Below are positions 5,900 to 11,247 of a stretch of DNA of 11,247 bases, piece after piece; the first letter of the stretch is position 1; every line of letters starts with the position of its first letter. The notes beneath the pieces are model-generated. The model had not been told where the DNA came from, searched no databases, and was given only the letters and a program-made list of their open reading frames with translations. Location of the stretch: NCBI GenBank assembly GCA_944353735.1, contig CALVPU010000259.1, forward strand, positions 1 to 11,247. Reading direction: 5' to 3'. Both the position numbers and the translations under genes were made by a program. The stretch is from an uncultured Eubacteriales bacterium (GTDB lineage Bacteria > Bacillota > Clostridia > Christensenellales > Aristaeellaceae).

Positions 5900-6219
5900 C
5901 GCGTCGTTCCCGCACCGGCATTGATTCCCGTCAGGACAGCCGCACGATCACTTCCGCCTGCCGGTCGCCGCATCTTCGCGGCGCATGCGCGCTTCCCGCA
6001 GCGCCGCCCAACCGGCGTCATCAATCCGCGTCTCAGCGCGAAGCGGACGCGCGCCGGGCCGGCAAGTCCCTTCGGCAACGCCCGGCGCCGGTCCTCGCCA
6101 TGGCGCAAAGCGGATGCGCGGCAGGCGAACAGGCCAGTTCCCCTGCGGCGGCGCCCACCCGACCTGCATCCCAGCGCGACGCGGGCGCGCAGGCCGGCAG
6201 ACGCCAACAACGGCGCCCG
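5900..6219. other. Intergenic region between convergent transcripts, nothing clear
   Basis: No gene is supported. The best coding candidate is a minus-strand frame from an ATG at 6169 to a stop at 5948 (73 residues, ending with an amphipathic Arg/Ala-rich tail). It has no Shine-Dalgarno and no family resemblance, and its third-position GC bias is less marked than in the neighbouring genes. I also found no T-tract hairpin to end the leftward operon that stops at 6220. Confidence 0.4.
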
Positions 6220-7377
6220 TCAGCGCGCGCTCCCGCGCGAAACCGGCGTCCTGCGCCTGCCGCGCAGCAGGACCGCCGCCGTCAGACAGCAGATGCAGCC
6301 CCAGCGCAGCGCGCCGCCGAGGAATTCGACGCGGCGCATCTGCGGCGTACCGATCTTGACCAGCTGCGCCGCGCTGCCGGTCAGGTTCCAGAACACGTCG
6401 CGGATCGACGACCACGACGAGATGTTCTCCGGCACCCACTCGGTAAATACGTACAGCGGCTGCGCCGAAAGCGCCAGCAGCCCGTACAGGAGCGCCAGCA
6501 GCGTTCCGTAGCCGAGCGCGCACATCCCGATCAGTCCCAGCAGCCGCGGCAGCATGCGCGGAAAATAGTATTCCCGCATCCCTGCGCGGAACGCCGCCGC
6601 GCCGCGCGACGCCCAGCCGTTCATCCGCCGCAGCAGGGCGGCAAGCGCGCTGAGCCCGAACGCCAGAAGCAGCATCCGCGGCAGCATCGTGCGCCGCATC
6701 GCCTCCTTCCCGAGGCTGTAGAGGCTGCCGCCGGACTGCCAGCCTTCGCGCGCGGCGGTCTGGAACAGCGTCCTCGCGCCGGCATTGGCGACCGGCCTGG
6801 CGCTGAGCACCACCGCGTCCAGCGCACCCGACGCCGCGCGCAGGGGCACGATCGCGGCGTGCGCTGAAACCTCGCCGACTTCGCGCCGGTGGCGGAAAGT
6901 GCCGACCACCTCGTAGCGCTCGTCGAGCACGCGCACCTCGGCGCCGGGCGGCAGTTCCGCGCCGAAGAGCGCGAACGCCAAATCCGCGTCGAGCATCGCA
7001 ACCCTGTCGCCGCGCAACAGCTCCGTCTCGGTGATGCGCCGCCCGGAAACGAGCGCCTCTGGATAGATCTCAAACCAGCCCTCGCCAGCGGCGTAGACCG
7101 TGGCGGAAGCGCTCTTCTCCCCCGCCCCGACCGAGGCCTGTCCGGCGATGGCGCCCACCGCCGTCGCCGTCACGCTGTCGCCGAGCGTCTCGGCAACGCC
7201 CTCGCGCGCGGCGAGCAGCGACGCCAGTTCCTGCGCCGCGCCCTCGCCCGACGGCGCGGCGACCACGTACTGCAGCAGGTCGTCCTCCGCCAGCAAAAGC
7301 GCCAGCGGCGGCAGCGCCAGCATCAGCCCCAGCGCCATCAGCGCCCACGCGCCCCGGCGGACCTTTCCCTTCTTCAT
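6220..7377 (-). CDS. MacB/FtsX-like ABC transporter permease
   Basis: A membrane subunit of a MacB-type ABC system, which works with a separate ATPase and a membrane-fusion protein to export or mechanically act on envelope substrates. The 385-residue product has an N-terminal helix (about 10-30), then an extracytoplasmic MacB-type core domain (about 65-215). Its diagnostic stretches are GWFEIYPEALVSGRRIT (100-116), VAMLDADLAFALFG (126-139) and YEVVGTF (155-161). Three C-terminal helices follow (about 231-250, 278-305, 354-372), the FtsX arrangement. ATG 7377 has GGGAGG (7383-7388) five bases upstream and lies 12 bases after the membrane-fusion gene, so they are one operon. No ATPase gene follows before the convergent bofA. 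The tail is Arg-rich. What it transports is unknown. Confidence 0.85.
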   Translation of the reverse strand: MKKGKVRRGAWALMALGLMLALPPLALLLAEDDLLQYVVAAPSGEGAAQELASLLAAREGVAETLGDSVTATAVGAIAGQASVGAGEKSASATVYAAGEGWFEIYPEALVSGRRITETELLRGDRVAMLDADLAFALFGAELPPGAEVRVLDERYEVVGTFRHRREVGEVSAHAAIVPLRAASGALDAVVLSARPVANAGARTLFQTAAREGWQSGGSLYSLGKEAMRRTMLPRMLLLAFGLSALAALLRRMNGWASRGAAAFRAGMREYYFPRMLPRLLGLIGMCALGYGTLLALLYGLLALSAQPLYVFTEWVPENISSWSSIRDVFWNLTGSAAQLVKIGTPQMRRVEFLGGALRWGCICCLTAAVLLRGRRRTPVSRGSAR

Positions 7378-7389
7378 GGCTGCCTCCCG

Positions 7390-8727
7390 TCATTCGATGT
7401 AGAGCATCACGGCGTCGCCGTCGTTGATGGGGCGATCCTCCATGTAGGCGATGTCGTAATAGCCGATCTCCTCGCGCACCGACGCCACGCCGTCCGCTTC
7501 TCCCGCCACCGTGACCGGCAGCTTGCGCACGGTCATGCGCGAATTGCCGAGGTTGGAATAGCTGGTCTCGACGGTGAACACGTAGCGGTCCTCGCCGGAG
7601 CCGTGCACGGCGCTCGACGGCAGCAGCGCGGTCGTCTCGCGGGCGCGAAACACCAGCGACATCGGCGTCTCCTCGACGGTCATGGCGTAGACGCTGCCGC
7701 GGGCGTCGAGCACCTGCGGCGTGATCTCGACGTCGGCATAGCGCTTGCCCTCGCTGTCCAGCCCGGTGGCGACGACCTGCGTCTCGACGGAGGTGTACTG
7801 GTCGACCTCGATGGTCACCGGCATGCCCTCGGACACGGTGCGGTCCACCTGCGAGACGTCGGCGCGCAGCACCGGCGCGGCGTCCGCCGCGGTCACGGTC
7901 AGCATCTCGCCGGAGCCATCGTAGCTGTCGCCCGCCTTGACGGCGACGGCGGCGACATAGCCGTCGCGCGGCGCGCAGACCGCCCGCACATTGGCGTCCA
8001 GCTCGCGCAGCGCCGCCATGCTTTCCTCCGCCTGCGCCATCTTTTCCTCGAAATCGCGCTTTTCGGTGATGTACGACCACGTGTCCTCATCCGGCGCGTA
8101 GCGCGCCGCGCCATCCATCGCCGCCTGTGCCTGCGCCTGCGCGGCGTCCGCCGCGCGCCACGCCTCGACCGCCGTCCGCAGCGCCTCGCTGGCGCCCTCC
8201 GGCGCGCCGGACTGGGGCAGTTCCAGCCCCTCCGCCGCCAGCAGCGCCTCCATCTCGATGCGCGCCGCGGCGGCGGCCTTCATGGCGTCGCGCAGCTCAA
8301 AGTACGCCGCCGCGTACTGCTCGTCGGTGGGGCGCAGGCGGATGGCACGGCTCTTGCTCTCCAGCGCGAGCAGGCCGTCGAGCGCCTCGTCATAGCTTGC
8401 CTGCTGCTCGGCGAGGGCGCTCTCCAGATCCGCCACGCGCGCCTCGACGACCACGTCGCCCGCCTTGACCTCGTAGCCCGGGCGGACGTTGACGCGCGTG
8501 ACCGTCAGCGTCTGACCCTCCTCGAGCGCGACGCCGATGCGCTCGACCTGCGGGAACACCAGCTTGCCGTCAATGCGGATCTCCTCCTCCAGCCGGCCCG
8601 ACGTCGCCTGCGTCAGGCGCACCTTCGCCGTAGTGATCGTGCGGATGGTTCCGGAAAAGAACATGCACAGCGCCACGGCGACCGCCACGGCGATGAGCCC
8701 CCGAATCGCAAATTTTCTCAGGTTCAT
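7390..8727 (-). CDS. HlyD/RND-type membrane-fusion (periplasmic adaptor-like) protein
   Basis: This 445-residue protein has one N-terminal membrane anchor (about 7-24). The first half-lipoyl motif is VRPGYEVKAGDVVVEARV (about 81-98). An Ala/Glu/Arg-rich coiled-coil hairpin follows (about 100-245), then the second half-lipoyl motif CAPRDGYVAAVAVKAGD (251-267). The beta-barrel end contains LLPSSAV (368-374), typical of adaptor proteins. In Gram-positive-type cells such proteins (YknX-like) bridge to a MacB-like permease, which is exactly the next gene. ATG 8727 is chosen because AGAGGT (8735-8740) is seven bases upstream. A GTG at 8736 in the same frame overlaps that site and is unlikely. The stop codon of the preceding permease gene overlaps the ribosome-binding site, indicating tight coupling with the sugar-type importer. 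Confidence 0.88.
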   Translation of the reverse strand: MNLRKFAIRGLIAVAVAVALCMFFSGTIRTITTAKVRLTQATSGRLEEEIRIDGKLVFPQVERIGVALEEGQTLTVTRVNVRPGYEVKAGDVVVEARVADLESALAEQQASYDEALDGLLALESKSRAIRLRPTDEQYAAAYFELRDAMKAAAAARIEMEALLAAEGLELPQSGAPEGASEALRTAVEAWRAADAAQAQAQAAMDGAARYAPDEDTWSYITEKRDFEEKMAQAEESMAALRELDANVRAVCAPRDGYVAAVAVKAGDSYDGSGEMLTVTAADAAPVLRADVSQVDRTVSEGMPVTIEVDQYTSVETQVVATGLDSEGKRYADVEITPQVLDARGSVYAMTVEETPMSLVFRARETTALLPSSAVHGSGEDRYVFTVETSYSNLGNSRMTVRKLPVTVAGEADGVASVREEIGYYDIAYMEDRPINDGDAVMLYIE

Positions 8728-8739
8728 GCGTTGCACCTC

Positions 8740-9597
8740 TTATTTCAGCTCCGTCAGTTGGATGCCCGTCAGGATGTCCTCAAGGAAGTACAGGTAGACG
8801 AACAGCGCCGGCAGCATGTACAGCGCCGCGCCGGCAAACTCCGTTCCGGAGCTCTCGTCGACGAGCTGGTTGAACATCACCGACAGCGGCTGCAGGTCCT
8901 GCCGCTGGCTCAGATACGCCATCGGCTGCTCGACCAGATTCCAGCAGTCGGCAAACGACAATGCCGCCGCCGCGCCGATCACCGGTCGGCAGACCGGCAC
9001 CGCCACGTGCACAAAGCAGCGCGCCGTGCCCGCGCCATCCATCTGCGCCGCCTCGAACAGTTCGTTGGGCAGCCCGACCATGAACTGGCGCAGCAGAAAG
9101 ATGTAAAACGGCGAAAACCACATCGGCAGGATCACCGCCCACGCCGTCTCCAGCAGGCCAAGCTGCCGCAGCGTCAGCACGTTGGGCACCATCGTCACCT
9201 GAAACGGCAGCAGCATCAGCATCAAAATGCCGAAAAAGACCGCGTCGCGGCCGCGAAACTCAAAGCGGCTCAGCGCGTACGCCATCATCGGAATCACCGC
9301 CGCCTGCCCGAGCAGGATCGCCACAGCGTACATCGCCGAGTTGACGAACATCTTCAGAACCGACGTGTCGCGAATGAGGATCTCGTAGTACTGACCCGGC
9401 GAGAACATGTCCGGCGAGAGCTTGACGTCCATCCACGCCGCTTCGTCATAATTGCCGCGCGCCGCCATGTACGCCTTGATCTCCCCGGGAGAAAAGAACG
9501 AATACAGAAACGTAATCGCGATTGGCGCCAGCACCACGAGCGCCAGCAGCAGCATCAGCGCCCGCGACGCCCAGTGCCGCTTCCGCAACCTCTTCAT
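8740..9597 (-). CDS. Carbohydrate ABC importer permease, MalG-like
   Basis: Inner subunit of a binding-protein-dependent importer of the carbohydrate type. It has 285 residues, normal for the family, with about six membrane segments beginning at 12-34. The cytoplasmic EAA loop that contacts the ATPase is clear: NELFEAAQMDGAGTARCF then VAVPVCRP (178-205). A 60-residue extracytoplasmic stretch after the first helix (about 36-80) and the C-terminal TGIQLTELK fit the MalG side of the pair. ATG 9597 has GGGAGG (9605-9610) seven bases upstream. The frame is open much further upstream, but that part runs over the MalF-like gene and is a reading artefact. An ATG at 9615 would place the start inside the preceding gene with no better signal. 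The substrate cannot be deduced. Confidence 0.93.
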   Translation of the reverse strand: MKRLRKRHWASRALMLLLALVVLAPIAITFLYSFFSPGEIKAYMAARGNYDEAAWMDVKLSPDMFSPGQYYEILIRDTSVLKMFVNSAMYAVAILLGQAAVIPMMAYALSRFEFRGRDAVFFGILMLMLLPFQVTMVPNVLTLRQLGLLETAWAVILPMWFSPFYIFLLRQFMVGLPNELFEAAQMDGAGTARCFVHVAVPVCRPVIGAAAALSFADCWNLVEQPMAYLSQRQDLQPLSVMFNQLVDESSGTEFAGAALYMLPALFVYLYFLEDILTGIQLTELK

Positions 9598-9611
9598 CGC
9601 CGCCCCTCCCT

Positions 9612-10466
9612 TCATGAAAACCGGCGCTGCAGCGTGCGCTGCAGCAGAAACAGCGCCCCGAACAGCGAAAACACGATCAGCGCGAAGCTGTACGCCGCCG
9701 TGGTGACGTTTTGGTAGTTGAGCCGCCCGTACATGTTGTTCATGTAGTTCTGCAGCGTGTAGACCGCCTCGTCCGGATAGGCGCCGCCGATAAAATAGAC
9801 CTCCTTGAAGATCTTGAAGGCGTTGATCCACTCGAGGATGACGATCAGAAACGCCGACGGCACGATCAGCGGCAGCGTGATGCCGAACGTCTGGCGCAGA
9901 AAGCCCGCGCCTTCGAGCTCGGCGTACTCGTACAGCGGTTCCGGCACCGTCTGCAGCGCCGCCAGAAAGATCACCACCGCAAAGCCGAGGTTCTTCCACA
10001 CGAACAGTAGCACGATCGGCACGCGCAGCTGCGCGCCCTCCAGCCACATCACCCGCTCGCCGCCAAAGGCTGCGACCATGCGGTTGACCACGCCGCCGTA
10101 GTCGAACAGCAGCAGCCAGATCAGCAGCATCGCCGACGAGGGCATCAGGTACGGCAGCAGGATGCTGTTGCGGAAAAACGCCCCGCCCGGACGCAGCCGG
10201 TTGAGCAGCGCCGCGATCACAAACGACAGCGCCCATACCAGTGGCGCGCAGATCAGCGACAGCGCCATCGTGTTCTTCAACCCCAGCAGGAACATCTCGT
10301 TTTGCCAGATGGCGGCATAGTTGGCGAGACCGACAAACCGGTTCTCATAGCTGCCGTCCGTCAGGCTGTACCAGATGCCGCCGATAAACGGCACGATGTA
10401 AAACAGCATCAGCCCGGCAAGCCCCGGCAGCAGGAACAGCCAGACCGACCTCTTTTTGCGAAACAC
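9612..10466 (-). CDS. Carbohydrate ABC importer permease, MalF-like
   Basis: Partner permease of the MalG-like subunit. With the start I choose it has 284 residues. It opens with the family's typical basic tail and first helix (FRKKRSVWLFLLPGLAGLML, then FYIVPF). It carries about six helices and the EAA loop YEYAELEGAGFLRQTFGITL (179-198) followed by PLIVPSAF. The end WINAFKIFKEVYFIGGA (213-229) is also characteristic. I prefer GTG 10466 because GGGGAGGT (10472-10479) lies six bases upstream. An ATG at 10490 is in frame but has no ribosome-binding site and would add eight basic residues. Its stop at 9612-9614 is 14 bases before the MalG-like start. It follows the binding-protein gene by 63 bases. 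Confidence 0.92.
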   Translation of the reverse strand: MFRKKRSVWLFLLPGLAGLMLFYIVPFIGGIWYSLTDGSYENRFVGLANYAAIWQNEMFLLGLKNTMALSLICAPLVWALSFVIAALLNRLRPGGAFFRNSILLPYLMPSSAMLLIWLLLFDYGGVVNRMVAAFGGERVMWLEGAQLRVPIVLLFVWKNLGFAVVIFLAALQTVPEPLYEYAELEGAGFLRQTFGITLPLIVPSAFLIVILEWINAFKIFKEVYFIGGAYPDEAVYTLQNYMNNMYGRLNYQNVTTAAYSFALIVFSLFGALFLLQRTLQRRFS

Positions 10467-10497
10467 GCGCAACCTCCCCTTCCGCCGCATCCGCGCG

Positions 10498-10509
10498 GGA
10501 AGCGCTTCC
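10498..10509. promoter_or_regulatory. 12-bp palindrome, LacI/CcpA-operator-like
   Basis: GGAAGCGCTTCC is a perfect palindrome with a central CG and the AAGCGCTT core seen in cre sites and many LacI-family operators. It lies in the 63-bp gap between the binding-protein stop and the MalF-like start. It lacks the full TG...CA ends of a cre consensus. A near-identical site (GAAAGCGCTTCC, 10933-10944) lies inside the binding-protein gene, which weakens the case for either. Confidence 0.3.
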
Positions 10510-10529
10510 GCCGCCCCCGCGCCGCGCGG

Positions 10530-11247
10530 TCATCCTTCCATTGCCCGCATCCGCACCTTGTTCTCCACTTGGCGCAGATACTGGTCCGCGTCGATCCGCC
10601 CCTGAGCGTACTGCGCCGTCAGCTCCCCCGCCTCGCCGGAGAACCAGCTCTCGCCCGCGACGACGAGCCCGACGTCATGCGCGCGGAACCACGCGATCTG
10701 TTCTTCGGACACCGCCCACATGTCCCCGGCGATCTGCGCCATGTACGCCCGCTGATCCTCAATCGCGTCCGCCAGCGCCTGCCGGTCGATGGGATCGGCG
10801 CGCTCGTACTGCGCCTGCAGTTCGTCGCACGCTTCCTGCGCTGCGGCGAGCGCGGCGTCGCGCTCAGGGCTGGGCAGCGGTTCGTCGAGACCGGGATAGA
10901 AGTTGTACTGGATCGCGCCCGGCACGCTCTGCGAAAGCGCTTCCAGAAACGCAACCGCCATCTCGGCGTTCTCGCTGTACGGATTGACGAACGCCACGCG
11001 CACCTCCAGCCCCAGCGCCGGCGGCAGATCGCCGTCCAGCGCCAGCAGCAGCGGCTGCGTGCCGGCGTCGTAATAGCCCTCCTCGAACGCCACGGAAGCG
11101 CCGCTGTCAAACAGCACTTCGTCGCCGGCCCATGAGAAGCTGTCGCCCACGACCTCTTCCGGCAGCCCCAGCGCCGCGAAGTCCACGCGCTCGAGCCGCT
11201 CCAGCAGCCCGCGCAGCAGGGGCGTGTCCACCGAGGGAATATCCATC
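10530..11247 (-). CDS. Extracellular solute-binding protein, C-terminal part (cut by window edge)
   Basis: About 238 C-terminal residues of a protein whose N-terminus, presumably with a lipoprotein signal, lies beyond the right edge. The ATG at 11244-11246 is probably internal, because binding proteins of this class are usually over 400 residues and no signal peptide follows it. Evidence for the call: the family-like segment VAFVNPYSENAEMAVAFLEA (about 84-103 of the visible part), the helical middle rich in Glu/Gln/Ala, and the end QYAQGRIDADQYLRQ followed by a short basic/acidic tail. Position directly before MalF- and MalG-like permeases supports it strongly. It would capture the ligand outside the membrane and deliver it to those permeases. 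A LacI/CcpA-like core (10933-10944) falls within codons for Glu-Ala-Leu and is probably coincidental. Confidence 0.82.
   Translation of the reverse strand, partial: MDIPSVDTPLLRGLLERLERVDFAALGLPEEVVGDSFSWAGDEVLFDSGASVAFEEGYYDAGTQPLLLALDGDLPPALGLEVRVAFVNPYSENAEMAVAFLEALSQSVPGAIQYNFYPGLDEPLPSPERDAALAAAQEACDELQAQYERADPIDRQALADAIEDQRAYMAQIAGDMWAVSEEQIAWFRAHDVGLVVAGESWFSGEAGELTAQYAQGRIDADQYLRQVENKVRMRAMEG

Noticed and set aside
5793..5924. Small plus-strand gene of 43 codons within the repeat mosaic
   Set aside because: It has a weak ribosome-binding site, its sequence is mostly the repeats, and the copies are in different frames.
5948..6169. Small minus-strand gene after the ABC permease
   Set aside because: There is no Shine-Dalgarno, no recognisable family and only moderate third-position bias.
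6889..9717. 942-codon plus-strand open frame
   Set aside because: It runs antisense across four well-supported leftward genes. High GC suppresses stop codons; the product is His/Arg/Gln-rich without any domain.
8740..10236. Single 498-residue MalG-like protein with a long N-terminal extension
   Set aside because: The extension is the MalF-like gene read in another frame. A ribosome-binding site and ATG at 9597 give a normal 285-residue permease.
10933..10944. Catabolite-repression (cre) site inside the binding-protein gene
   Set aside because: The AAGCGCTT core fits common Glu-Ala-Leu codons, and the outer TG/CA positions are off-centre relative to the cre consensus.

Overview
This window is high-GC, with protein-coding regions strongly biased to G/C at third positions. 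The gene content points to a high-GC, Gram-positive-type anaerobe of the class Clostridia: a BofA-family protein, a clostridial-type single-pass membrane-fusion protein, a MalF/MalG-type importer, AsnA and an NADP-type hexameric glutamate dehydrogenase. The exact lineage cannot be read from the sequence. No rRNA, tRNA, IS element, phage gene or convincing CRISPR array was seen.

Left part (1-3294). Positions 1-558 hold no convincing gene. They do hold three related palindromic repeats about 66 bp apart and a weak terminator candidate for the leftward gene asnA (559-1566). AsnA makes asparagine from aspartate and ammonia. It is divergent from gdhA (1902-3248), which makes glutamate from 2-oxoglutarate and ammonia. 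The 335-bp AT-richer gap between them carries a good promoter for gdhA and a plausible one for asnA, so two ammonia-assimilating enzymes may share a control region. gdhA ends at a clear intrinsic terminator (3264-3294).

Middle part (3357-5661). Three rightward genes follow: a membrane M50-like zinc metalloprotease with a C-terminal helical domain, a GNAT_C-type 'acyltransferase-domain' protein one base downstream of it, and a BofA-family membrane protein. In Bacillus, BofA inhibits the M50 intramembrane protease SpoIVFB, so an M50 protein and a BofA homologue in one locus is the most interesting association here. The bofA ribosome-binding site lies in the right arm of a perfect 10-bp hairpin. 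A sigma-E-like -10 element inside the loop would start transcripts that lack the left arm.

Positions 5662-6219 form a convergent intergenic region with a mosaic of short direct and inverted repeats.

Right part (6220-11247, all leftward). An apparent operon reads, in transcription order: the C-terminal part of an extracellular solute-binding protein (cut by the window edge), a MalF-like permease, a MalG-like permease, a HlyD/RND-type membrane-fusion protein, and a MacB/FtsX-like ABC permease. No ATPase gene is present in the visible part for either transporter. The import half probably borrows a shared ATPase, and the partner of the MacB-like half must be encoded outside the window.
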